Assembly: GCA_000955785.1 (NCBI GenBank)
Contig: JYOD01000067.1
Span: 1 to 64,000 of the forward strand
Reading direction: 5' to 3'
Origin: Burkholderiaceae bacterium 16
Lineage (GTDB): Bacteria; Pseudomonadota; Gammaproteobacteria; Burkholderiales; Burkholderiaceae
DNA length: 64,000 nt
Positions 18,088-26,385 of this stretch are shown in pieces (position 1 is the first letter of the stretch; every line of letters begins with the position of its first letter). The translations under genes and the position numbers were made by a program. The notes beneath the pieces were generated by a model. It was not told where the DNA came from. It was given only the letters and a program-made list of their open reading frames with translations, and did no database searches.

Positions 18088-19164
18088 CTAGTCGACCTTC
18101 GCGCCGGAGAGCGCCACGATCTTCCTGGTCTGCTGCGTCTGCTCGTCGATATAGCGCGAGAACTGCTCCGGGCTGAACTTCATCGGCACCATCCCCTGCG
18201 CGGCGAAGTTCTTCTCGACGAAGTCCCGCTCATTGAGGATCTCGACAATGGTGGTGTTCAGCTTGGTCACCACCTGCCTGGGCATTTTTGCCGGGGCAAG
18301 CACGCCGTAGACGGCGGAGATATTCATCTCCTTGAAGCCGGCCTCCGTAAATGTGGGGACATCCGGCAGGGCCTGGGTCCGCTTCTCGCCGCTCACCGCC
18401 AGCACTTTGATCTTGCGCGCGCCGACGAAGCTCTGGATGGTAGGCAGCGCCGGGAACGTCAGGAGGATCTGGCCGCCCACGACATCGCTGACCGCCGGCG
18501 CGGAGCCCTTGTAGGGCACGTGGACCAGATCGGTGCCGGCCAGCTTGTTGAACAGCGCCCCCATCAGATGGGGCTGGCTGCCGTTGCCGAACGAGCCGTA
18601 GCTGAGCGTGCCCGGCCGGCTCTTTGCATAGGCCGCCAGTTCTTTGAGACTATTGACCGGCAAGCTGCCCGACACGGCCATGACGAGGGGCACATAACCA
18701 ATGGCGGCCACCGGCACGAAATCCCGCGATACGTTGTAGGAAAGCGAGGGCAGTACCACCGGGTTCAGCACAAAGGTGGCGTCGTTCGTCAGCAGCAGCG
18801 TATAGCCATCGGGTTGCGCCTTGGCCACGGCTTCCGCGCCGATCACGGTGTTGCCGCCGCTCTTGTTTTCGACCACGACTTGCTGGCCCAGCTTTTCGGA
18901 CATGCGATGGGCCAGTTGCCTGGCGATGATGTCGGTGGTGCCGCCGGGCGCGTACGGCACCACCAGCCTGATGGGCTGGGCGGGATAGGACTGCGCCCAC
19001 GCCGTGCCCGCCCCGGTCAGCCAGGCGAGGGCAAGGCCCGCCAGGCCCATGTGCCTGCAGTGGCGGGAAAGCCCGCTGGTCTTTGCGTCCGCCCTTGCAT
19101 CCTTGTTCCCGCGCGCAGGGGAATTTTCGCGGCCAGGTTGCCGCTTGTGGTCTTGCCAAAGCAT
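18088..19164 (-). CDS. Bug/TctC-family periplasmic solute receptor
   Basis: A receptor of the tripartite tricarboxylate transporter type. The start at 19164 (MLWQDHKRQ) follows a GGAG ribosome site; an ATG five codons earlier is also in frame. The long basic n-region leads to LAGLALAWLTGAGTAWAQS, a signal peptide. The mature domain has the Bug hallmarks YPAQPIRLVVPYAPGGTTD, IIARQLAHRMSEKLGQQVVVENKSGG, YGSFGNGSQPHL and VPYKGSAPAVSDVVGGQI. Family members bind dicarboxylates, tricarboxylates, amides or aromatic acids. No tctA/tctB membrane genes are in the window, which is usual because Burkholderiales have many orphan Bug receptors. It is directly downstream of leuD-like, so it probably binds the substrate of that pathway. 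Confidence 0.93.
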   Translation of the reverse strand: MLWQDHKRQPGRENSPARGNKDARADAKTSGLSRHCRHMGLAGLALAWLTGAGTAWAQSYPAQPIRLVVPYAPGGTTDIIARQLAHRMSEKLGQQVVVENKSGGNTVIGAEAVAKAQPDGYTLLLTNDATFVLNPVVLPSLSYNVSRDFVPVAAIGYVPLVMAVSGSLPVNSLKELAAYAKSRPGTLSYGSFGNGSQPHLMGALFNKLAGTDLVHVPYKGSAPAVSDVVGGQILLTFPALPTIQSFVGARKIKVLAVSGEKRTQALPDVPTFTEAGFKEMNISAVYGVLAPAKMPRQVVTKLNTTIVEILNERDFVEKNFAAQGMVPMKFSPEQFSRYIDEQTQQTRKIVALSGAKVD

Positions 19165-19216
19165 AGTGTCTCCATCCATTTCAGTATTGGAATCCAGCTC
19201 GCCGGCTGGCTTTCAT

Positions 19217-19855
19217 TCAGGCAAACAACCAGGGCTCCCGCCGTGCCCGCTCTTGTTCATAGCCGCGGATTTGTACGGTATGGCGCAGCGCCAGCGCGAT
19301 ATCGTCGAGCCCGTTCAGCAGGCAGTACTTCTTGAACGGATCGAGCGAAAAGCCAATCGCTTCGCCGGACGGCGTCGTCACGGTCTGCCCGGCGAGGTCG
19401 ATTTGCAGGCGGTAGCCGGGCGTCGCCGCGACCTCGGCAAACAGCCGGTCGACAACGGCCGCATCGACGACGATCGGCAGCAAACCGTTCTTCATGCAGT
19501 TGTTGTAAAAGATGTCGGCGAAACCGGGCGCGATCAGGGCGCGCATGCCGAAGTCTTCGAGTGCCCACGGCGCGTGTTCACGGGACGAGCCGCAACCGAA
19601 GTTCTCGCGCGCCAGCATGACCGAGGCACCCCGATAGCGCGGCTGGTTGAGCACAAAGTCCAGGTTCAGCGGACGGCTGCTACAGTCCTGTCCCGGCTCG
19701 CCGTGATCCAGGTAGCGCCATTCATCGAACAGGTAGGGACCGAATCCGCTGCGCTTGATGGATTTCAGGAACTGCTTGGGAAGCATGGCGTCGGTATCGA
19801 CGTTGGCGCGGTCCAGCGGCGCCACCAGTCCGTCCAGCGTGGTAAAGGCTCTCAT
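19217..19855 (-). CDS. leuD: Isopropylmalate dehydratase small subunit family (LeuD paralogue)
   Basis: A 212-residue swivel-domain subunit of the aconitase/LeuCD family. The start at 19855 ([22 protein letters not shown]) has a strong AGAGGAGG ribosome site; the open frame reaches further upstream but there overlies leuC. It contains [22 protein letters not shown], the active-site loop [16 protein letters not shown], and [24 protein letters not shown], all as in LeuD. There is no leuB nearby and the neighbours are CoA-dependent catabolic genes, so the pair may hydrate a substituted maleate such as citraconate or dimethylmaleate rather than serve leucine synthesis. The family call is secure, the role is inference. 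Confidence 0.9.
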   Translation of the reverse strand: MRAFTTLDGLVAPLDRANVDTDAMLPKQFLKSIKRSGFGPYLFDEWRYLDHGEPGQDCSSRPLNLDFVLNQPRYRGASVMLARENFGCGSSREHAPWALEDFGMRALIAPGFADIFYNNCMKNGLLPIVVDAAVVDRLFAEVAATPGYRLQIDLAGQTVTTPSGEAIGFSLDPFKKYCLLNGLDDIALALRHTVQIRGYEQERARREPWLFA

Positions 19856-19869
19856 CGTTACCTCCTCTG

Positions 19870-21285
19870 TCAAAGCGCGCGAATGTCGACGAAATGGCCC
19901 GCCACCGCCGCCGCGGCCGCCATCTGCGGGCTCACCAGGTGGGTTCGCCCTCCTGGTCCCTGCCGGCCCTCGAAATTGCGGTTCGAGGTAGACGCGCATC
20001 GCTCGCCGGCCGCCAGCCTGTCTTCGTTCATGCCCAGGCACATGGAACAACCAGGCTCCCGCCATTCAAAGCCGGCCGCGATGAAGACCTGGTCCAGCCC
20101 TTCGGCCTCCGCCTGCGACTTCACCAGCCCGGAGCCGGGTACGGCCAGGGCCAGGCGGATGCACGGGGCGATGTGCCGCCCGCGCAGCACTTCCGCTGCC
20201 GCGCGAAGGTCCTCGATGCGGGCGTTGGTGCACGACCCGATGAAGATCTTGTCCAGCGTAATCGACTCCAGCGGTGTATCCGGCTGCAGTCCCATATAGT
20301 CGAGCGCCCGCTCCATGCTCTTGCGCTTGACCGGATCTCGCTCCCACCGGGGATCAGGTACGCGCTCGCCAATGGCCACTACCATTTCCGGCGAGGTGCC
20401 CCAGGTCACATGCGGGCGAATCGATGCCGCATCGATCTCCACGATGGCATCGAAAACAGCGTGCGGGTCGCTGCGCAAGTTCTGCCAGAACGCGCTGGCG
20501 GTCTCCCACGCCTGGCCTTCAGGCGCGAGCGGACGGCCCCGGAGATAGGACAGCGTGGTCTCATCGACCGCCACCATGCCGGCCCGCGCCCCCGCCTCGA
20601 TCGCCATATTGCAGACAGTCATCCGCGCTTCCATGCTCAGGCCGCGGATGGTGCTGCCGGCGAACTCGATCACATGCCCGGTCGCGCCGGCGGTACCGAT
20701 CCGGCCGATCAGGCTGAGCGCGATATCCTTGGCGAAAGCACCGCGCGGCAACTCGCCTTCAACCCGGACCAGCATCGATTTCGGCTTGGTCATCCACAGG
20801 CATTGCGCGCCCAGGACCTGCTCGACCTCCGAGGTCCCGATGCCGAAGGCGAACGCGGCGAATGCACCGTGCGTGGACGTGTGGGAGTCGCCGCAGGCAA
20901 TGGTCATCCCGGGCAGCGTGGCGCCGCGCTCCGGCCCGACCACATGCAGGATGCCCTGGCGCGGATCATCCATGCCGAAGTTGACGATGCCGTGGTCGGC
21001 GCAGTTCTGGTCCAGCGCCTCCACCTGGGCCCGGCTCACCGGATCGGTGATGCCCTGTGCGCGCGCTGTGGTGGGCACATTGTGGTCGGCCGTGGCGAGC
21101 ACCGAAGCGGCGCGCCAGAGCTTGCGCCCGTTCAGGCGCAGGCCTTCGAAAGCCTGGGGACTGGTCACCTCGTTCACCAGGTGCCGGTCGATATAGATCA
21201 GCGAGGGCCCATCGGATTCCTCGTGGATGACGTGGCTGGCCCAAAGCTTGTCGAGCAGGCTGGCCGGTTGGCTGACTTCAAGCAT
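19870..21285 (-). CDS. leuC: Isopropylmalate dehydratase large subunit family (LeuC paralogue)
   Basis: A 471-residue iron-sulfur hydro-lyase. The cluster cysteines are in [15 protein letters not shown] and GCSMCLGMN, three residues apart as in aconitases. The canonical LeuC end [21 protein letters not shown] is present. HNVPTTAR and [21 protein letters not shown] are also standard. It is 14 bases upstream of leuD, so the two are cotranscribed and form one enzyme. Upstream on the same strand are an HMG-CoA-lyase-family gene and a CaiB CoA-transferase. As with leuD, a catabolic hydratase role is suggested by context only. Confidence 0.92.
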   Translation of the reverse strand: MLEVSQPASLLDKLWASHVIHEESDGPSLIYIDRHLVNEVTSPQAFEGLRLNGRKLWRAASVLATADHNVPTTARAQGITDPVSRAQVEALDQNCADHGIVNFGMDDPRQGILHVVGPERGATLPGMTIACGDSHTSTHGAFAAFAFGIGTSEVEQVLGAQCLWMTKPKSMLVRVEGELPRGAFAKDIALSLIGRIGTAGATGHVIEFAGSTIRGLSMEARMTVCNMAIEAGARAGMVAVDETTLSYLRGRPLAPEGQAWETASAFWQNLRSDPHAVFDAIVEIDAASIRPHVTWGTSPEMVVAIGERVPDPRWERDPVKRKSMERALDYMGLQPDTPLESITLDKIFIGSCTNARIEDLRAAAEVLRGRHIAPCIRLALAVPGSGLVKSQAEAEGLDQVFIAAGFEWREPGCSMCLGMNEDRLAAGERCASTSNRNFEGRQGPGGRTHLVSPQMAAAAAVAGHFVDIRAL

Positions 21286-21365
21286 GATGTTGGTCTCCGT
21301 ACTACCCCGCGCAGGCGCATGTCGCGCGCGGGCCTTGCCAATGGATTCGAGATTACGCTACCGAC

Positions 21366-22310
21366 CTATCGTGTTTCCAGCCAGGCCGGCTTGGGATGGA
21401 GGTCGGTGCGCTTGCCCGCCTTGACAACCTGCCCGGAAATGTCGTGCCCGACCAGGGCCGGCAGGCCGAGCGCCACACCGAGCAACCGGTCCAGGTCGAC
21501 CCCGGTGTCAACGCCGGACGACTCCAGCATGTGCACCAGGTCTTCGGTGCAGATGTTGCCGGTGGCGCCCGGCGCGAACGGGCAGCCGCCCAGCCCGCCC
21601 AGCGACGCGTCGAAGCTGGTCACCCCCGCCGCCAGTCCCGCCAGCACGTTGCTCAGTCCCATGCCGCGCGTGTTGTGGAAGTGCAAGGTCAAGGGCACGC
21701 CGGGGAACCATGCGCGGAAGGCCGCCACCAGTGCGCCCACCTGGCGAGGATCGGCCATGCCGGTGGTATCCGCCAGCGTGATGCTGTGCATGCCCATGCC
21801 GAGGTACTGCTCGGCAGCCCATTTCACCCGCTCGGGCGCGATGTCGCCTTCGAACGGGCAGCCGAAGGCCGTCGCGATGCAGCCGCTGACCCGCAGCGCC
21901 GTTCCCTGCGCCAGTTGCATCACACCGCGAAACTGCTCGATCGACTGCGCGCAGGTCATGCGCATATTGGCCAGGTTATGCGTCTCGCTTGCCGACATGA
22001 CCAGATTGATCTCGTCCATGCCGCAAGTCAGCGCCCGTTCGCAGCCGCGCGCGTTCGGCACCAGCGCCGCGTAGGTGACATCCGGATGGCGCCGGATCCC
22101 CCTGGCGACCGCTTCGGCATCGCGCAGATTCGGAATGGCCTTGGGCGAGACGAAGGAAGTGATCTCGATCTTGGCCAGTCCCGTTGCCGATAGCCGGTCG
22201 ATCAGATCGATCTTCTGCCCGGTCGGAATAAACTCGGGTTCGATCTGGAAGCCGTCCCGTACCGAAACCTCGTTGATGAATACCCGCTGCGGGGCGTTTG
22301 AAAACCACAT
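21366..22310 (-). CDS. Hydroxymethylglutaryl-CoA lyase-family enzyme
   Basis: A 314-residue TIM-barrel lyase of the HMGL/DRE-TIM family. The N-terminal metal and substrate motif is INEVSVRDGFQIE (Arg18-Asp19). The metal-binding histidines are in LTLHFHNTRGMGLSN. The glycine-rich active-site loop reads GGLGGCPFAPGATGN and contains the catalytic Cys of HMG-CoA lyases. These enzymes split 3-hydroxy-3-carboxymethyl acyl-CoAs to acetyl-CoA and a keto acid. Placed between a LeuCD-like hydratase and a CoA-transferase, it could cleave a citramalyl-CoA-like intermediate instead of HMG-CoA. The active-site motifs look intact. Confidence 0.93.
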   Translation of the reverse strand: MWFSNAPQRVFINEVSVRDGFQIEPEFIPTGQKIDLIDRLSATGLAKIEITSFVSPKAIPNLRDAEAVARGIRRHPDVTYAALVPNARGCERALTCGMDEINLVMSASETHNLANMRMTCAQSIEQFRGVMQLAQGTALRVSGCIATAFGCPFEGDIAPERVKWAAEQYLGMGMHSITLADTTGMADPRQVGALVAAFRAWFPGVPLTLHFHNTRGMGLSNVLAGLAAGVTSFDASLGGLGGCPFAPGATGNICTEDLVHMLESSGVDTGVDLDRLLGVALGLPALVGHDISGQVVKAGKRTDLHPKPAWLETR

Positions 22311-22339
22311 GATTTTCTCCTGTCGTGCCGGCTAGCGGT

Positions 22340-23575
22340 TCAGACCACGCCGGCGTCGCGCAATGCCTGGAATTCGGCGCCGGAGATGCCGAGCGATGCC
22401 AGCACCTCCTCCGTGTGGGCACCCAGCGCGGGACCGAGCCACTGGGTCTTGCCCGGGGTCTCGCTGAGCTTGGGCACGATCCCCGCCATTTCCACGGGCA
22501 CGCCGTCCGGCAGGGTGTGGGTCTCGATCATGTCGCGGGCGCGATAGTGCTCATCGGTGCAGATTTCGGCGGCCGTGTAGATCTTGCCGCAGGGAACGGC
22601 CGCGGCGCCCAGCCTGGCGAGCACCGTTTCCAGGTCATGCGAGGATGTCCACGCGGCGATGGCCTCGTCGAGCATCGCGTTATGCGCGACCCGGCCGTCG
22701 TTATGGGCAAGGCGCGGGTCCTCGCCGAGATCGCCGCGGCCGATGGCCGTCATGAAGCGCTTGAAGATGGCGTCGCCATTGCCGGCAATGATGACGTAGT
22801 GGCCGTCCTTGCAGGGATAGGTATTGGAAGGCGAGATGCCCGGCAGGCTGGCGCCCGATCTCTCCCGCACATGCTTGAGCATCGAGTATTCGGGAACCAG
22901 GCTCTCCATCACGGCGAAGACCGATTCGTAGAGCGCCACGTCGATAAACTGGCCTTCGCCGCCGTTGGCGCGCAAGTGATGCATGGCCAGGAGCGCGCCG
23001 ATCACGCCGTAGAGCGAGGCCAGCGTATCGCCGATGCTCACGCCCGAGCGGACCGGCGGCCGGTCCGGATAGCCCGAGACGTAGCGCAGCCCGCCCATCG
23101 ATTCCGCGATGGCGGCAAAGCCCGGCCGGTCCTTGTAGGGACCAGTCTGACCGTACCCGGAAATCCTGACCATGATCAGCGCCGGATTCACCTGGCGCAG
23201 GTCTTCCCAGCCGAGGCCCCATTTCTCGAGCGTTCCCGGCCGGAAGTTCTCGATCACGATATCGGCACTGGCGACCAGCTTGCGTACGATGTCCTGGCCT
23301 GCGGGCGAGCGCAGGTCCAGCGTCACCGATTTCTTGTTGCGACTCTGGCTGTACCACCACAGGGAGGTACCCTCGTACAGCTTGCGCCATTTGCGCAGCG
23401 GATCGCCCCCCTCGGGCGGTTCGATCTTCAGCACGTCGGCACCGAACTGGGCCAGCAGGCTGCCCGCATAGGGGCCAGCGATCAGTGAACCGAGTTCAAT
23501 GACCCGGATGCCCCGGAGGGAGGATTTATCGTTGACGTTGTCTTCGTCTTGGTCGTTGTTGTTGGCATGGGCCAT
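22340..23575 (-). CDS. CaiB/BaiF-family (class III) CoA-transferase
   Basis: A 411-residue class III CoA-transferase. The start at 23575 (MAHANNNDQDEDNVND) is chosen over a longer frame because family similarity begins soon after, at LRGIRVIELGSLIAGPYAG. Typical motifs are FGADVLKIEPPEGGDPLRKW, NKKSVTLDLRSPAGQ, VIENFRPGTLEKWGL and GYGQTGPYKDRPGF. Such enzymes move CoA from a donor (often succinyl-CoA) to a carboxylic acid. It is the first gene of the unit CaiB, HMGL, LeuC, LeuD, Bug and would activate the acid that the lyase later cleaves. A hydrophilic Asp/Asn-rich leader of about 20 residues is unusual, so a later start is possible. Confidence 0.92.
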   Translation of the reverse strand: MAHANNNDQDEDNVNDKSSLRGIRVIELGSLIAGPYAGSLLAQFGADVLKIEPPEGGDPLRKWRKLYEGTSLWWYSQSRNKKSVTLDLRSPAGQDIVRKLVASADIVIENFRPGTLEKWGLGWEDLRQVNPALIMVRISGYGQTGPYKDRPGFAAIAESMGGLRYVSGYPDRPPVRSGVSIGDTLASLYGVIGALLAMHHLRANGGEGQFIDVALYESVFAVMESLVPEYSMLKHVRERSGASLPGISPSNTYPCKDGHYVIIAGNGDAIFKRFMTAIGRGDLGEDPRLAHNDGRVAHNAMLDEAIAAWTSSHDLETVLARLGAAAVPCGKIYTAAEICTDEHYRARDMIETHTLPDGVPVEMAGIVPKLSETPGKTQWLGPALGAHTEEVLASLGISGAEFQALRDAGVV

Positions 23576-23708
23576 GGCTGTATCGAACTCCTGTCTGCCA
23601 CTACTGCCTAGCGGCTTGCGGTACTGAAGGTTGAAAGAAGTCGCGCAGGCCGTAAAGCAACCATTGGCGAGCGCTCCATCGCCAAACGCGATGGCAAGGC
23701 GGGCACGG

Positions 23709-24596
23709 CTACGGCGTCTCGCGAAGGTGGTCGACCAGCAACTTAGCCACCACGGACAAGCCCTGGTAGGCACGTACCCCGATCACAAGCTGGCGCTCCG
23801 CCCACGGTTCGTCCAACTTGATGGTGCAAATGCCAAGCGTGTGCTGGTAGGGCGCGGCGCTGCATTTCGGCAGGATGCCGAGGCCCAGGCCGGCCTGCAC
23901 CATCAGGCACAGCGCGTCATAGCCCGGTACGTGAATACGCGGCTTGAGCGCCCTGCCCGCCTCGCTGGCGGCCTTGATCAACTGCAGGTTGATGTGGCTG
24001 CCCGCGTGCAGGCTCACGTGGTCGTAATCCAGCGTCTCGCGTATCGCCACCGATTGCCTGCCGGCAAGCGCATGCCCTTGCGGCACGATCAGCACCAGTT
24101 CGTCGCGCCGGTAGGGAAAGGTCTCCAGTTCCGCCCCTGCCGCCCCGGCGGTAAAGATGCCGATATCGGCGGCGTTCTCCGCCACGGCCCGCACAATGGC
24201 GGAACTGATGCGCTCTTCCAGGTGCACGTCGATCAGCGGATAGGCCGCAAGGAAGGACTTAAGCTGCGCCGGCAGGAACTGCGTGATGGTGGAAATGTTG
24301 GCGAACACCCTGACCCGCCCCCGAAGGCCGCCGGCATAGTCGCGCATGCGAACGGCGATATCGTCGAGATCGTGCAGGACGCCACGCGCCAGGTGCATCA
24401 GTTCCACCCCCGCTGCCGTCGGATGCACCCCCTTGTTGCTGCGTACGAGCAGCGCCGTTCCCAGGCTGTGCTCCAACTCACTGACGCGCTTGCTGACAGC
24501 CGCCGCAGCAAGGTGCGCGCGCTCGGCGGCAGCCGAAATGGATCCCTCTTCGAGGATGCCGACGAAGAGCCGCAATGACGTCGGATCGAGCTTCAT
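23709..24596 (-). CDS. LysR-family transcriptional regulator
   Basis: A 295-residue LysR regulator. The DNA-binding domain begins LDPTSLRLFVGILEEGSISAAAERAHLAAAAVSKRVSELE in continuous frame, with the helix-turn-helix at about residues 18-40. The effector domain has LRGRVRVFANIS and YDALCLMVQAGLGLGILP. It lies 133 bases upstream of the CaiB gene on the same strand and 50 bases from a divergent IclR gene. It is the natural candidate activator of the CaiB-to-Bug unit. Confidence 0.93.
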   Translation of the reverse strand: MKLDPTSLRLFVGILEEGSISAAAERAHLAAAAVSKRVSELEHSLGTALLVRSNKGVHPTAAGVELMHLARGVLHDLDDIAVRMRDYAGGLRGRVRVFANISTITQFLPAQLKSFLAAYPLIDVHLEERISSAIVRAVAENAADIGIFTAGAAGAELETFPYRRDELVLIVPQGHALAGRQSVAIRETLDYDHVSLHAGSHINLQLIKAASEAGRALKPRIHVPGYDALCLMVQAGLGLGILPKCSAAPYQHTLGICTIKLDEPWAERQLVIGVRAYQGLSVVAKLLVDHLRETP

Positions 24597-24646
24597 GATG
24601 ATCTTGTCCTCCGGAATGCCGATGGCGGCTGTCTTGTGGCTAAAAT

Positions 24647-25507
24647 ATGCGCATGAAACCTATCGCCAAACCTACTGCCGCGGCCGACGAGGACGCGCAG
24701 CCCAAACTGGAAGAGGGCCACCGCGACTATGTCGCGGCCCTGGCGCGGGGCCTTGCCGTCATCCAGGCGTTCACCGGCAGTGAGCCCGAAATGACGCTGA
24801 GCGAAGTCGCCCAGGCCACGGGAATGAGCCCCGCCACCGCACGCCGCGCGCTGCTGACGCTGCAATCGCTCGGTTACATCGGCGCGAATGGGCGGCGATT
24901 CCTGCTCTTGCCCAAAGTACTGTCGCTTGGGGCGGCATTCCTCAGCTCCATGAACCTGCGCGACATCGTGCAGCCCTTCCTGCAAGAGGTGGCAGAGCGC
25001 TTTCGCGATTCGGTCTCGCTTGCGATCCTCGATGGCGACAGCGTGGTCTATCTTGCGCACGTGCCAAGCAGCCGCCGCATCGCGTTTCGCGCCTCGGTTG
25101 GCTACCGCCTGCCGGTCCACTGCACGTCGCTCGGGCGGCTGCTGCTTGCGCACGCGCCAAAGCGGCAGCAGAACGCTGTCCTCGCCAAGGCACCGTTCCA
25201 GAAGTACACCCCGATGACATTGAGCGAAGCAGACGATCTGCGGGCGGCGCTGGCCAAGGCGCTGGAGCAGGGTTATGCGGCACAGGACAGCCAGCTGGAA
25301 ATCGGCGTGCTGTCGATCGCGGTACCGGTGCGCGACCCGCAGCAGCGCGTGATCGCCGCGATCAATTGCTCGACCGAAGCCGATCGGACTAGCATGGACG
25401 AACTGCTCTCCACCCGCTTGCCCGCGCTGCGCGAAGCCGCCACCTCGATCGAGGCGGCGATACAGCGAGCGCCCGCCCTGGCGCACTCCATTTCCGCGGC
25501 GTCCTGA
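24647..25507 (+). CDS. IclR-family regulator (PcaR/PobR-like group)
   Basis: A 286-residue regulator. The winged helix-turn-helix (about residues 28-85) reads ALARGLAVIQAF and MSPATARRALLTLQSLGYIG. The effector domain includes FRDSVSLAILDGDSVVYLAHVPS, FRASVGYRLPVHCTSLGRLLLA and QDSQLEIGVLSIAVPV. These are typical of the IclR subgroup that controls beta-ketoadipate genes (PcaR, PcaU, CatR). It diverges from LysR and is convergent with the intradiol dioxygenase gene (20 bases apart). An ATGCGCAT palindrome overlaps its start. Control of the neighbouring aromatic genes is inference. Confidence 0.92.
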   Translation: MRMKPIAKPTAAADEDAQPKLEEGHRDYVAALARGLAVIQAFTGSEPEMTLSEVAQATGMSPATARRALLTLQSLGYIGANGRRFLLLPKVLSLGAAFLSSMNLRDIVQPFLQEVAERFRDSVSLAILDGDSVVYLAHVPSSRRIAFRASVGYRLPVHCTSLGRLLLAHAPKRQQNAVLAKAPFQKYTPMTLSEADDLRAALAKALEQGYAAQDSQLEIGVLSIAVPVRDPQQRVIAAINCSTEADRTSMDELLSTRLPALREAATSIEAAIQRAPALAHSISAAS

Positions 25508-25527
25508 GCCTGGCGACCGGCATGCGC

Positions 25528-26367
25528 TTAGCGTGCCGCCTCGGGCTCGAGGACGATATCGAGCTCCACCAGTTGATAGTTGTCGCGCTCGGGGTGCGGG
25601 CGCACTGCCACGATGTGGTCGTCGATGGTCGAGAAGATGCAGTCGACCGGATTGGCGGGGTCGCCGGCAAAATAGACCTGCGAGGTAAGCGTCCGATACC
25701 CGGGATACACTACGCGATAGTGGATGTGCGGAGCACGCTGGCGGTTGCGGCCGAGCCGCTTCATCAGCATGCCGACTTCGGTGTCTTCCCGGCCGATAAT
25801 GTAGCCGCCTGGCCGGACCGTGAGAATACTGAATCCACCCTCCGCGTTGCAGCGCAGCTTGCCGCGCAGGTTGTCTTCCGACTGGGAATCGTCCTCGTTT
25901 TCATAGCGGCCGAACTGGTTCGGCTGCCACACGATGAGTTGCGCCCCCGCTATGGGGTGGCCGGTCACGGCGTCGCGCACCTGCCCCCTTAGCTCGAGAC
26001 GCTGGCCGGGCTCTTCGTCCGTCGCCAACGAACAAGGATTAGGTCCTTCGGCAATGCCGTCCTTCGGGAAAGGGCCGGTCACGTTCTGCGGCGTGGCCTG
26101 ATCGTCTGAACGTGCCAGGTCGAGCGCCCGCATGGTCATGCCCATCATGTCGCACAGCATGATGAGTTCATCCTGGGCTGCCACCTTGCCCAGCCAGCCT
26201 ACGATGCGATAGAGTTCCTGGTCCGTCAGGCGCAGTTCGTCCAGCAGCGCGTGAAAGTGGCGAAGCGCCACCGCAAAGTGAGCCTGAAGCTCCGGGTCGG
26301 AACCTGCGGCACCTTCGCACATCGCGCCGATTGCCCGTTGCAGCGTGGGGTTGTCTTGAAGATTCAT
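25528..26367 (-). CDS. Intradiol ring-cleavage dioxygenase (catechol/hydroxyquinol 1,2-dioxygenase type)
   Basis: A 279-residue non-heme Fe(III) dioxygenase that opens catecholic rings between the hydroxyls. The N-terminal helical dimer domain (about 1-100) is present. The catalytic domain contains NVTGPFPKDG, RGQVRDAVTGHPIAGAQLIVWQPN, Tyr near 155 in FGRYENED, Tyr near 188 in PGGYIIG, and His ligands in APHIHYRVVYPG. The usual second-Tyr context (PYPIP) is altered to GGYII, which fits divergent hydroxyquinol-like branches. It is the last gene of the citryl-CoA-lyase/ligase unit. The natural catechol is unknown. Confidence 0.9.
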   Translation of the reverse strand: MNLQDNPTLQRAIGAMCEGAAGSDPELQAHFAVALRHFHALLDELRLTDQELYRIVGWLGKVAAQDELIMLCDMMGMTMRALDLARSDDQATPQNVTGPFPKDGIAEGPNPCSLATDEEPGQRLELRGQVRDAVTGHPIAGAQLIVWQPNQFGRYENEDDSQSEDNLRGKLRCNAEGGFSILTVRPGGYIIGREDTEVGMLMKRLGRNRQRAPHIHYRVVYPGYRTLTSQVYFAGDPANPVDCIFSTIDDHIVAVRPHPERDNYQLVELDIVLEPEAAR

Positions 26368-26385
26368 GATTGTCTCCGTCTCTAG

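Noticed and set aside
19217-20065. A longer form of the leuD-like gene starting at 20065
   Set aside because: The extra part overlies the end of leuC in another frame; the ATG at 19855 has a strong ribosome site and begins exactly at the LeuD family start.
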